Below are positions 34,161 to 45,570 of a stretch of DNA of 64,000 nucleotides, in pieces. The position numbers were made by a program, and so were the translations under genes. The stretch is from Apium graveolens. Its lineage: Eukaryota > Streptophyta > Magnoliopsida > Apiales > Apiaceae. Where the stretch lies: assembly GCF_009905375.1 (NCBI RefSeq), contig NC_133653.1, positions 62,127,956 through 62,191,955 on the forward strand, in the 5' to 3' direction. Numbering within the stretch: position 1 is the stretch's first letter; every line of letters begins with the position of its first letter. Under the pieces are notes generated by a model, which ran no database searches, was not told where the DNA came from, and saw only the letters and a program-made list of their open reading frames with translations.

Positions 34161-35831
34161 TGTTAGATTTTTAAGCAGCGGGGGCATGACAAAACACTTT
34201 TACACATATAAAATCCAAATAAAAGCATACAGATCATGAATAAAAATTCGAGGGATCAAATCTAACCTTTTAAAATAATCCGGAGACAACGATCAGAGAT
34301 CCTTAGCAGTTGCTCCTCAAGTGTGAAGCACTCCACCGGTATCCACCAAGAAAACGATGTTAAGGAGGAGGAAGGAGGTGGAGAGAATTGGGTTTTCCAA
34401 ACTTTTTGGGTTTTCGGGTTCGATGTGGGTTAGAATAAAATAGGGTCTATAATAGTGTATTTATAGGCAAAATTTTCAGCTGAAATTTTCCCATAAATAA
34501 TATTATTATTATCCCATTTATATTCTCATTAATAATTAAAACACCTTTTAATTATTAATCCTTTTTCTAAACACTTTAGAAATAATTCTCTCTCTTGATT
34601 TAATTTCCAAAAATTAAATCCTTAATTAATAATATTAAGAACTTTTCTTAATTAATTTATAATCAATTAAATCTCATTTAATCAATTATTAAATTTGCCA
34701 ATTAATTATTTATTTCACAAATAAATAATTATTAGCCATTATTAATTAATTCCTCCACCATTAAATCATTCTCTTTTTATGGTGTGACCCTGTAGGTTCA
34801 ATATTAAGCCGGTAGTAGAAATAAATAATAATAAAACTATTTTATCATTATTTATATAAATTCTCTAATTTATTAAATATGATTAATTAATTAATCACAT
34901 TTATTCTACATCGTGAGGGATACTTCTCAGCATATCGCGACTATCCGGATAATATGAATTCACTGCTTAGAATACCAAGAACCTATTCAGTGAATAGTTA
35001 CCGTAAAATAAACTCCTTCTACCCTACAATGTCCCGATTAAATACAAGGCATGGATCTCGTGTCAAGCCTATCTAATTCAATCACTTGCTTACCATTTAC
35101 TATGCGTAGTTCTATGCAAATTAGAAACTCCTTTCTAATTTCATACACTCTGGCCAGAGATTCCTGAACTAGCATAAGTGGATCAGCCTTGAACATTCGC
35201 TTCCTTCACTGGAAGGGGTAGATCCTTTATTGATCATACACTATATTCGTGTACAAATTCTTATACCCAGAAGAGCCCTAATAATTGTCCCTGGAGACTA
35301 AGAACTAAACCAAAGCATAGTTCAGTGTACACAAGATGACTATGATGACCTCAAGTCTAAGGATACTTGTACAACTATCACTATGTGAACAACTGCTGAC
35401 ACGTGAGTGAACTCCATCAGTTGTTCAGCTGTGCGAGTCATGTTCAGTGAACTTATTCTATAATAAGCACCTACATACTAGCTATAGTGTCACCACACAA
35501 ATGTCTATGAGAACAGACATCCTTCATAATGAAGAAAGCATAGTATGTACCGATCTTTGCGGATTATTAATTACCAGTTAGTAATCATATGGCCAGGAAC
35601 TATTTAAGTTTAGAGTTTTCATCTTTTTAGGTCTCACTATTATGATCTCATCATAATTCATAAAAAGCTTTACTCCAAACTATGGTATATCTTATTTAAA
35701 CACTTAAATAGATAGAGCCCGTAATAAAAACAAAACAAGTCTTTTATTAAAATCAATGAAATCAAAACAGATTATATAAAAGTTATTCCTAAATCCTAAT
35801 ACATGATTGGACTTAGGACATATTCCTTTGA
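34161..35831 (-). repeat. LTR b2 (5' LTR of D), 1671 bp
   Basis: Starts TGTTAGATTTTTAAGCAGC and ends CATATTCCTTTGA, with the terminal CA changed to GA. The ATTAC target duplication follows at 35832-35836. Confidence 0.92.
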
Positions 35832-36174
35832 ATTACATCAGTACACCCTCCTTTTATTTGATTATAGCAGCAAACAATATATGTATACTAACAGATTATA
35901 TATACATATTTAATTACTAATTTTAATTAAACAACTTCAAAAATCAAAATAATTAATCCACACATCAGAAAATTATGAAAAAAATACCCAGACGATCTAC
36001 AACACTTGTAGAACCCAGATCTACAGTCAAAATAATTATGAGAAACAATTTCTAATCAATCATAATTAATCCATGATATAACTTACAATAATCATAATAA
36101 ATGCATACAATATCATAAAATTCTGAAATTTTTACCACAGATCTATATACATACAACCTATGCTCTGATACCAT
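35832..36174 (-). other. C2 leader remnant, outer part, and primer-binding site
   Basis: Resumes the C2 leader after element D (ATTACATCAGTACACCC as in C1 at 23256). It runs to the primer-binding site at 36162-36173 (minus strand TGGTATCAGAGC) beside LTR a3. Confidence 0.88.
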
Positions 36175-37838
36175 TGTTAGATTTTATACATCACGGAAGC
36201 ATGGTAAAACAATTTTCTTGATATAAAATCCAAATAAAGGCATACAAATCGTGATTAAATCATAAGGGATCATTTCTAACCTTTAAAAGTGATCCAAGAA
36301 TGACGAGCGGAGATCCCTAGCAGCTGCTCCTCAAGTGTGAAGCACTCCACCGGTATCCACCTAGAGATCAATGTAATGGAGGAGGCAGGGGTGGGAGAAT
36401 TAGGGTTTTCTTAACTTTTTAGGTTGAGGCAAAATAAGGGTTTATAATAGTATATTTATAGGCAAAATTTTCACCTAAAAATTTTTCATAAAATATTATT
36501 ATTATTAACCCTTTATTCTTATTAACCTATTAACTAATAATTAAAACACCTTTTAATTATTAATCTTTTTTCTAAACACTTTAGAAATAATTCTCTTACT
36601 TGATTTAATTTCCAAAATTAAATTCTTAATTAATAATATTAAGAACTTTTCTTAGTTAATTTATAATTAATTAAATCTCATTTAATCAATTATTAAATTT
36701 GCTAATTAAATATTTATTTCACAAATAAATAATTACCAGCCATTATTAATTAATTGCTCCACCATTAAATCATTCTCTTTTATGGTGTGACCCTGTAGGT
36801 TCAATATTAAGCCGGTAGTAGAAATAAATAATGATAAAACTATTTTATCATTATTTATATAAATTCTCTAATTCATTAAATATGATTAATTAATTAATCA
36901 TATTTATTCTACATCGTGAGGGATACTTCTCAGCATATCGCGACTATCCTGATAATACAAATTCACTGCTTAGACTACCAAGAACCCATTCAGTGAGTAG
37001 TTACCGTACAATTAATTCCTTCTACCCTGCAATGTCACGATTAAATACAAGGCATGAAACTTGTGTCAAGCCTATCTTATTTAATCATATGTTTTCCCAT
37101 TCACTATGCTTTGTTCTAATTAATGTAAAGTAGAAACTCCTTTCTAATTTCATTCACTCTGGCTAGAGATTCTGTACTAGCATAAGTGGATCAGCATTGA
37201 ATATTCCCTTCCTTCACTGAAGGGGTAGATCCTTTATTGATCATACACTATCTTCGTGTACAAATTCCTATACCCAGTAGAGCCCTTATAATTGTTCCTG
37301 GAGACTAAGAACTAAACCAAAGCATAGTTCAGTGTACACTAAGATAACTATGATGACCTCAAGTCTAAGGATACTTGTACAACTATCACTATAGTGAACA
37401 ATTGCTGACACGTGAGTGAACTCCATCAGTTGTTCAGCTGTGTGAGTCATGTTCAGTGAATTATTCTATAATAAGCACCAACATACTAGCTTTAGTATCA
37501 TCACACAAATGTCTATGAGAACAGACAATCTTCATAATGAAGCAAGCATAGTATGTACCGATCTTTACGGATTATTAATTACCAATTAGTAATCTTACGA
37601 CCTAGAACTATTTAAGTTTAAGGTTATCATCTTTTAGGTCTCATTATTATGATCTCATCACAATCCATAAAAAGCTTTACTCTAAACTGTGGTATATCTT
37701 ATTTAAACACTTAAAATAGATAAAGCCCCAATAAAAACAAAACAAGTCTTTTATTAATATCAATGAAATCAAAACAGTTTACATAAAAGTTATTCCTAAA
37801 TCCGCATACATGATTGGACTTAGGACACATCTCTTTCA
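36175..37838 (-). repeat. LTR a3 (5' LTR of C2), 1664 bp
   Basis: Starts TGTTAGATTTTATACATCAC and ends ACATCTCTTTCA, immediately followed by the right GGTTT duplication (37839-37843). It retains the approximately 50-base segment missing from a1. Confidence 0.92.
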
Positions 37839-39368
37839 GGTTTCAAGCTATGAAATCTGAAATCATGCCTTGGAGGATAATTACACCTGGAATTTGGTTT
37901 TAAAACCTCCAAATCATCACATTGTTGATTGTAAATGGTTATTCAAGATTAAATATAATATTGACGGTGGTTTGGAACGTTATAAGGCTCGTTTGGTAGC
38001 TCTTGGTTTCACTCAATATTTTGGCATTGATTACTACGATATCTTTGCCCTAGTAGCCAAAATGTTTACTGTTCGATTGTTGCTCTATGTGGCTGCTTCT
38101 CGAAACCTGGAATGTTTATCAACTTGATGTTTATAATGCATTTTTAAATGGTGATCTGCTCGAGATTATATACATGCATTTACCATCAGGATACTTTTTC
38201 TTGTCATCTCACTGTCCTGTCAATTTTCAAGATTATGTCTACAAATTGTATAAATCTATCTATGGCCTCAAGCAGGCCCCTCGATGCTAGTTTTGTTAAA
38301 TTTTCAACTGATCTCAAGAAGTATGGGTTTCATCAGTCCCATAGTGACAATAGCCTCTTTACTTTTTGTGCTTCTGGAGCCTTTGTTGCCATTTTAGAGT
38401 ATGTAGATGACATTTTATTCACTGGTTCTTCTGAAGCTCTAATCAGGGATATAAAACTTTATCTCAATTTGCAGTTCAAGATAAAAGATCTTGGCCCTGT
38501 TAAGTATTTTCTTGGGATTGAAGTTGCTCCTTCTTCTCAAGGGTTTTATCTCAATCAGCGTAAATATATGTTAGATCTGCTCCATGATACTGGGCTTACT
38601 CCAGCTAGACCATCTGATGTACCCATTGAGCAGAATCATCATTTACTTGCAAGTACCTCTTATTTGTTATCTCTTGCAGATGCTTCCATATATAGAAAAT
38701 TGGTTGGTCGTTTGATTTATCTGACCATTACCCGTACCGACTTGGCATATGTTGTGCATATTTTATCTCAGTTTATGAATTCACCCAGGATTGATCATAT
38801 GTTGGCTATTTTTAAAGTTCTGAGGTATCTTAAAGAATCTCTTGGTTGGGGATTATTGTTGTCTACTGATTCTACCTTGAATCTTGTTGCCTATTATGAT
38901 TCAGACTGGAGGTGATCCTAATAGTAGACAATCTTTGACTGGTTATTGCATAATGCTTGGCAATTCTTGGTTTCATGGAAGTGCAAGAAACAAATTATTG
39001 TGTCTCGCTCTTCAGCTGAAGCTGAATATCGAGCTATGGCTGATACTTGTTATGAGATTACCTGGCCAGTTGTTGTGCTCAAAGACTTCCTGGTTGCTAT
39101 GCTTTACCTATTCCATTTCACTGTGATTCCAAGTCTTCTATCTATATTGCTTCTAATTCCGTCTATCATGAATGCACCAAGCACACTGAGATAGATTGTC
39201 ACCGGGTGCGTGAGAACTTTGACAAAGGCTTGCTTGTTCCAGTTCATGTCTCCACTATCACTCAACCAGCTGACATCTTTACCGAAGTTGTTGGAGCTAC
39301 TACTTTGCATACTCTCAGTTCCAAGTTGAACGTCTGTGATCTGTTTCCACCTTCTAACTTGAGGGGGG
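37839..39368 (+). pseudogene. Element B RT and RNase H (broken)
   Basis: RT resumes after the array with [19 protein letters not shown], then CKWLFKIK and [11 protein letters not shown]. After a frameshift near 38100 it gives [13 protein letters not shown] and YGLKQAP. A stop and frame change near 38285 lead to the section 38330-38912 with EYVDDILFTGS, FLGIEVAPS and LRYLKESLG. RNase H follows in another frame (SRSSAEAEYRAMADTCYEI near 39000, then QPADIFTEVVGA near 39265). The catalytic YVDD is intact, but four or more breaks rule out a functional protein. Confidence 0.85.
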
Positions 39369-39369
39369 C
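39361..39369 (+). other. Polypurine tract of element B
   Basis: GAGGGGGGC lies between the end of pol and the LTR start at 39370 (TGTTACATATACTTG). This is the normal site for plus-strand priming in copia elements. Confidence 0.75.
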
Positions 39370-39528
39370 TGTTACATATACTTGTAGTGATTCTAAAGTC
39401 ACCAATATAGAAAAGTTGACCAAGTCTGACCAAGTTTGTTAGAGTTAGTTATATTTCACATTCATTATAAATACATTTGTAATGTTCTCATTTTGTATAA
39501 TTGTTACTTCATATATTCATATCCATAT
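39370..39528 (+). repeat. 3' LTR of element B, cut by the Athila-like LTR
   Basis: Begins TGTTACATATACTTG after the polypurine tract and contains a TATA-like TTATAAATA near 39467. It is interrupted or ends at 39528, where a different LTR begins. Confidence 0.65.
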
Positions 39529-40984
39529 GTTAGTCGCTAAACACGCGCTAATATTACTTGCAAGTATAGCGAGTTCGCAAGTAGTATAAGATATAAATCA
39601 AATTCGATCCCACATAGACTGTATTGGTTAACTATCTAAATTACGCACCTACGCAACAATGTATGGTTATTATTCAATGCTAAGACGATAAAAAATTGAG
39701 AATGTTTATAACTAAGAATTACGCTAACTATTATAACTATGAGAATAAGATAGACTGAGTTAATATATATGACAAACATGGGATCCTAACTTTATTAAAT
39801 ACTTCATTCAATAGCCTTATTATTCTCAACCATAGCATGCACTGGTGATGACACTAATCAGACAACACGAAACTGATAAACGCCAACTTTCGTTGCACGA
39901 GTACCATTCTACCACACATCCACAAAAGAGATAGAAGCTGAATAGGCACCAATTATATTGAGACCCTATATGTCTATAGAATTTGACAATATAACCGTTT
40001 AAGCACAAGTTATTATCTTGATACATAGGGAAAGTAAATGGTTAAAATTACCTACGAATCATGCATAACAATACATGAACCTATGTTATCATGGCAAGTT
40101 TTAAATCCTTAAATTCACTTTTGCTTCATTAAGGATTAACACACTATCTTAAAGTTCGTGACGTTCACAAGACGAATAAGCAGAACCAATACTAGGATAT
40201 CATACAATCACCACATACTAAGGCATCAAACAATTTAACTAACTAAATCCATAAATAAATCACTAGAACCCACGATAACGATTAGCCCATAAATCGAACT
40301 CATCGCCAACGTGGGTTCCAAATGAAAACATGATATAGCAAACATAGTCTTTATACGAATAAATAAAACCAAGTACACACAAGAATATAGGTTCAACAAA
40401 ACAAGAAACAAGCATCAAATACAACTCAAAACAAAGATTCACAAGAATAAACTAGGGTCATCTTCCCTTTGTTGAATTATGCCAAAAGGTTTCTTGCCGT
40501 CTCTCTCCTTCCTTGATGTCTTGAAAAATCTGAATCTCTGAATATCTCTGTTGAAAAATGACCTAAGTTATGTTTATAGCAGTCCATGCATCCCAGGAGT
40601 CCAGAATCGAATTATAAAAGAATCAGGATTTCTTTTATCCCGACCCAGCACGGCTGCGCGCTTCACCAGCGCGGGCGCGTGACTTTATGTTTCCCCGGCG
40701 CGGCTCGCGCAACACCAGTGTGGGCGTGTCCTGCCTTTTCCAAAACTTTCTTTTTTCTTCTTCTTTATTCCTTGCAGCTTCGAGCCAATCTTTCAAGCTT
40801 CTATTTCAACACATCCTAAACACCATATTAGCATCAAAACATTGCTACTTCACCTGATTCACGAAGTAAAGCCCTGAAATACAAAAACACTGAAAACACG
40901 TTAAAACACAAACAACTTGCGTCCAATATACACCAACTCAAAGCTTATTAGAACATAAATAAATGTCATAACTTACCACTAACA
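39529..40984 (-). repeat. Athila-like 3' LTR (element H), 1456 bp
   Basis: Starts TGTTAGTCGCTAAACACGCG and ends TTACCACTAACA. Next to it at 40985 is a polypurine tract on the minus strand (CAAGTTTGGGGGTG), so this is the 3' LTR of a minus-strand element. Long stretches align with the Athila LTR at 52886-54348, for example AACACGAAACTGATAAA and CATGAACCTATG, but the two have diverged too far to be one LTR pair. A GC-rich block (about 40645-40735) stands out from the AT-rich remainder. Confidence 0.75.
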
Positions 40985-41390
40985 CACCCCCAAACTTGAA
41001 ATTAATGCTTGTCCTTAAGCATAAACAGACTTAAAGAACAAGAAATAAAATGCATGAATGCAACTAATATGAATGCAACGATCCTCAAAGAATAACTAAA
41101 CCAATAAACTAGCAACACCTCAGCAATGAACTTATTCGCATAAAGATCCCTCAAATCTCACAAATCACATCTACACACAGAGACGTGCGTGTGTGCAAAT
41201 GCTTATAGATATACTATAGCAACTAGATCGACAATCATAACTCACTACTTATCAAGACAATCGCAAGTTTTTTAACAGAATAATAGCTAAAATCAAAATA
41301 ACTTATAATACTTCAATTCTTTTATCGGAGTTTAATCATGGACTCATGTTTTTTATTCATACGCCAACAAGACTAAATAGGAGATAGAGG
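40985..41390 (-). other. Element H internal sequence beside the 3' LTR
   Basis: About 400 non-coding bases begin with the polypurine-tract region and the phrase AACTTGAAATTAATGCTTG, common in the 3' untranslated region of Athila-type elements. The remainder of H is not present; Sirevirus-like sequence follows from about 41390. Confidence 0.5.
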
Positions 41391-42980
41391 CTAGGCTATC
41401 AAGATCAAGATCATCTACTCAAAATGTCCAAGCATCTACTTAAAATGTCCAAGCTGCTGAAAATATCATAATTCAAGAAGAAGATATTGGTATAGAGAGG
41501 CTCATTAGAGCTGCTAAGGGACCAAGTATGAGTAGGGAATTTGATGAATTGCTCAAGGCTCTAAGGGCTTCTCTCATAATAATTTCTTACTTACAAAAAG
41601 GCCGTGGACATGGATAATAAATTCCTTAAGGGTGATCTTGGTGACTAAGGACAACTATGCAGGAGAAGATGATAGTGGTCAATATACATAACTCAGGGGG
41701 TAGATAGGTGTATGCCGGTGTCCCCCCCCACCCACATCAACTATCTTATCTCTAGGAGGGCATCTGAGTTAGATATTCTAATAAGACAACGTCAGAGTGG
41801 TGATTCATGAAGACACTCCTCTTGCTAACTGAACTGAAAATGCTCTGCTTTTCATGAAGCATACCTACAACCAAGCGAGGGAGTGGCATACATCTGTCTA
41901 CCACCAAAACACTTCAAACACTTCCAATCCCTAAACAATGTGTCATGGCCAAAAAATGCTTATCATGATTCTGGAAACTGAGTTGAAGCGCCAAGGGAAA
42001 AACAAAACTGTGAGGATGAAGAGATGATTAAGTTATTGAGAGGATCTAAGAAATCCAGAAGCTAACTTGCACTAAAACTCAACTCAATAAGGATAACTTG
42101 GATGATGATGAGATAAAGATATTCAAAAACTTCTGGTCAAATCCAAGTCAATCCTCAAGGCACTGGTAGCAAGGATAAGAAGCAAAAGAGATGAAGGATG
42201 AGGATAAGAAGAAAGAGAGTGAGAGGAGAAGCCAAGAAGAGACAAGATGGCTCAGAAACCACATCAACCAACCCTAAAATTTAAACAACTCAAGATCAAC
42301 CTTTAAAGACTACAATCTCAAACATCAAACCACCTCAAACTTTAAACCCAAATTCCTATACAAACATACTACAAACACCCTTCTAAAATTACCAATCACC
42401 TCAAGCCAAACATCTCTCAAGAAAATCATAAACCTATCTTCTGTCAAACCATCACTACAAATCAATTACAAGTATATTGGGAGGAAACCTAAGAAAGCCA
42501 AACCTACAAAAAAAGTAGAAGTCACTGAAAGGGCCATCTGGAATTGTTTCAAGCAAAATGATTTTCTACCTTTAAATTGGTGCATCTCAGATGAAGATTA
42601 TTTTCAACAACTAGCTGAGGAAATAGTTAGAGTGGGTTATATCTCTAAGGGAAGTAAGAATCTACCATGAAGATGGATCCTTCACATTTCTAGGTTGCAG
42701 CTTAATGGACTCTCTCTCCCACAGAAATCAAGAGAGTGATAAGTTTACTGAATGAAAAGGATACTGCTACAAGAGCATGGAGATCTGTTTTGGTTGAGTG
42801 GTTGATTGAAAGGGAGGAAATAAGAGCAAGGAATGAAGCTAAATATGAGGAGAAGATATGGAAGTATGATGAGGAGATTGAAGTGTATATAAAAAGATCA
42901 GAAGAACTCAAGGCAAAATGAATGAGCAGAATCTCTAAGGATGGAAAGTTTCTAAACATTAAAGCTGGAAAATTCACAAG
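41391..42980 (+). pseudogene. Env-like (post-pol) frame remnants of element E
   Basis: In-frame coding traces interrupted by stops: STQNVQAST near 41408, EEDIGIERLIRAAKGPSMS near 41480 and ending KGRGHG near 41617, then lysine-rich pieces. The longest section (42736-42921) gives VEWLIEREEIRARNEAKYEE and related glutamate/lysine-rich sequence with coiled-coil character. Several Sireviruses have an env-like frame here with coiled-coil segments. No transmembrane segment or signal peptide was seen, so identity rests on position and composition only. Confidence 0.4.
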
Positions 42981-43292
42981 ATTTACGATTGATTTGCTAA
43001 ATGGTTACCCAAGCAGAAAGACTTATACTTGTAGAAGCTCTAAGTGGGATAACTATCATAGAAGAACTTGAAATTCTTGTTTACTTAAAGGATTTCATTA
43101 GAGAAGAAACATAAACAAAAACAGTCTTTACCTGATGCTTGTAACTATTTAAACTCTGTAAATCTCCTAATGTAAAAGCTGTAATTATGTCAATTTTTAT
43201 GTATTAATCTTATTTTTTATTATAACTTGGGGTTAGTCTTGTTAACAGGCATGAATTTGTGTTAAGCAATCTTCTCACGAATTGGGGGAGAT

Positions 43293-44658
43293 TGTTGTGC
43301 AAAATATGCATGTACAATAACAAGACTAAGTCAAATTGATAACCCTAAGTAAGTTGTATTGTAATCTTAGTTTGCATTTTGTATTATAACATTAAAGTCT
43401 GTAAAAATGTCAAAGAGCAGAATGGAGTCTTTTTCTTTAAACAATATCAAGCCTAAGAATTTATCTAGAAGAAGATGAAGAAGATCATGCTCGGAAGAAT
43501 TATGAACAAGCTTGGAGTTGAATAAATATGTTTTGAGAAAAATGTTTTAAGTCAAGATCTCTACAAGTCACAGATTTAGTGTTATAGAGAAGTCATTGGA
43601 GAACTTCATAATGACTTATAGAGAAGTTAGGAAAGCTACTAGAGAACTCAGAGTTATCGACAAGCCAAATTGAAGACATGAAGATTGAAGATATCGACAA
43701 GTCATTTCTTCACTAGAGAACTCAAAGTTATCGACAAATCAAATATCACTAGAGAACTCTGAGATATCGACAAGTCAAATATTACTAGAGAACTCTGAGA
43801 TATCGACAAGTCAAATATCCCTAGAGAACTCTGAGTTATCGACAAGTCAATTAGTCACTAGAGAATTCAGAGATATCTATAAGCCAAAGTGAAGACATGA
43901 AGTGAAGAGATCTCGACAAGCTAAATTCTCTTATAGAGAACTCAGAGACCTCTACAAGTCAAAGCAACTATAGGGTAATGAGAGATCTCGATAAGCCAAT
44001 ATACTTATCGAGATGTCAAGTTCTCTATAAACCAAACTAGAGATCTCGAGGTAAAACTCAAAGTATGAAATGCAGACCAGTTTAATATCCGAGACTAACA
44101 ATCAACAACAATCCACTCAGTTGGATTGACAAGTCTACAAAAGGCATCTTGAGGCGTGCAAGATCAAGGGTGAAGATTAACTGACAAAGGAAGATTAAAG
44201 TTAACACATTATGCAAAGATATGCTAAGCCGGAAATGGAAGATATACTTTTCCTAAAATGGAATGATTAGTGACAATTTACTAAAGTGAATAGCATCTCT
44301 TATTACACACTCTGTAAACTAGTAGTTAACTATCATATAAAGTTAAAACTGGTCCATATTTAGATGTAACAATTTAGATCAGAAAAATCTTGTATTTTCT
44401 CAAGGAAGAAGCTAAGCTCTTTAACAACAAAGAGCCTAAAAATTTTGTAGCAAAACATTCTTAATTTTAATATAAAATTAAGTGAGTTTTGAAAGATTTG
44501 TGTTCACTGTTATTGCTTGTTTAATTTTAGTATTAACACTTCTCACTGTAAGATTTAATTTACTTTGTTCAAAACCAAAAAAAAACTTTAAGAAAAACAT
44601 AAAAATATAAAAACACATTCACCCCCCTCCCCATCTGTGTGTAATTCATTATCTAACT
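43293..44658 (+). repeat. 3' LTR of element E, about 1366 bp
   Basis: Starts TGTTGTGCAAAATATGC after the polypurine tract and ends near ATTATCTAACT, a decayed CTAACA. The interior holds a degenerate tandem repeat at 43600-44050. The start is firm; the end is placed by resemblance to the element A LTR. Confidence 0.7.
43600..44050. repeat. Degenerate tandem repeat in the E LTR
   Basis: About ten copies of a 36-40-base unit with CTAGAGAACTCTGAGATATC followed by GACAAGTCAAATA. The central three to four units (43740-43850) are nearly identical and the outer ones are diverged. It lies in the presumed U3, where repeated enhancer-like units are often found. Confidence 0.8.
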
Positions 44659-45251
44659 ATGTTCATGCATCACAGTAATAAGGTTAAAGATATTCGAAGC
44701 AGTACTTGGGTTTAGCGTGAAAACCTCGAGGGTTTAAGTGAAGTTGAATTGAAGATAGTAGAAGACATAACGTTTAGTCTCGTTTCCATAAGGGCTTATC
44801 GTAATGAATTTGGGACCATATGCAACAGAGTAAAGAATTTGCAAATTCGGTTTATATCAAAAAATTTACATGTACAACAACAAATATAATAGCATTGCAA
44901 TAGATGAGGCTTCTTATGGCAACATTATTTTGCAACCTTTTTTATAATTGTTGTAGTAAATTGACTTATGTCGAGTTACTTGTAACATATTTCGAGTTAA
45001 TAGCAACATATTTTAATAACAAATTTAATATATATAGAAACCATTTTACCGTCTATTACAATGCAATTTTTTTAAAAAAAATTGGGCATGACTTTTAGAT
45101 TTCATTAACAACCACCAAAATTAATTGGTATATCCACAAAGAAATCCAACAGTATTATTACTGTTGTTTCAAAAACATAATGTAAAAGTTAAATATAAAA
45201 TAACAAAGTTTAAAAATAATCACAAAGTTCAAGTCACATATGATCTGACTT
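44659..45251. other. No gene recognised
   Basis: About 590 AT-rich bases between the E LTR and the TRIM. No coding, repeat-end or RNA signal was recognised. Confidence 0.5.
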
Positions 45252-45256
45252 AATTA

Positions 45257-45432
45257 TGTTAGGAGTTGTCCCACATCGTTTGTGGGAAGGGCGGATTGCT
45301 AGAATATAAGCAGCCAGATAACTTCATTAGTATGAGGCCTTTTGGGTGTGCCCCAAATAAAACCATGGGCTCGGCCCAAAGCGGACAATATTATACTAAT
45401 GTGGAGTTAAGGCCTGCATACCAAGCCCAACA
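45257..45432 (+). repeat. 5' LTR of TRIM F
   Basis: Starts TGTTAGGAGTTGTCCCACAT and ends CCAAGCCCAACA, directly followed by the primer-binding site. Confidence 0.88.
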
Positions 45433-45570
45433 AGTGGTATCAGAGTTTCAGGTTATAACGGTCCAGAACAATATCATTTGGGCTTCCAAAAAGGACCAAG
45501 AAAGTGGTAGAGGGCTACCCCAGTATGAGCTCAAAGGGGAGGCAGGTAGACCTTCTAGTATGGGCCTAGG

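Larger units (their letters stand above)
27869..35831 (-). mobile_element. Copia element D, internally deleted, nested in C2 leader
   Basis: Two related LTRs (27869-29542 and 34161-35831) flank an internal region in minus orientation. ATTAC target duplications bound the element. Its LTRs and gag are similar to but distinct from those of C, so D is a sister subfamily. Pol is reduced: the RNase H tail runs almost directly into a middle-RT segment, and integrase and RT are fragmentary. Gag through protease is still open. D must be younger than C2. Confidence 0.92.
16261..37838 (-). mobile_element. Three-LTR copia array C (LTR-C1-LTR-C2-LTR), 21.6 kb with nested D
   Basis: Three same-family LTRs (16261-17871, 23602-25257, 36175-37838) alternate with two internal regions in the same minus orientation. 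The middle LTR is flanked by a primer-binding site on its left (C1) and a polypurine-tract side on its right (C2), so it serves as 5' LTR of C1 and 3' LTR of C2. One target duplication, GGTTT, flanks the whole array. Unequal recombination between LTRs is the simplest source. C1 is nearly full length. C2 has lost gag, protease and part of integrase, and contains element D. Confidence 0.9.
10203..39528 (+). mobile_element. Copia element B, 5'-truncated, split by two nested insertions
   Basis: One plus-strand copia element can be followed across the two insertions. Gag zinc knuckle and protease start lie at 10203-10852, protease end and integrase at 14748-16260, RT and RNase H at 37839-39360, and the polypurine tract and part of the 3' LTR at 39361-39528. 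The protein reading frame rejoins across each insertion once the duplicated target bases are allowed for (TCT and GGTTT). Without the insertions the visible element is about 3.8 kb. The 5' LTR and most of gag are missing. Many stops and frameshifts show it was old before the insertions were counted. The exact copia lineage was not assigned. Confidence 0.88.
41391..44658 (+). mobile_element. 3' end of a second Sirevirus-like element E
   Basis: A plus-strand remnant. It comprises post-pol sequence with coding traces (41391-43280), a polypurine tract (ATTGGGGGAGAT, 43281-43292) and a 3' LTR (43293 to about 44658). The LTR U5 has CACATTCACCCCCCTCC, the same context as the U5 of element A. Everything upstream of the post-pol region is missing. 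Confidence 0.65.
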
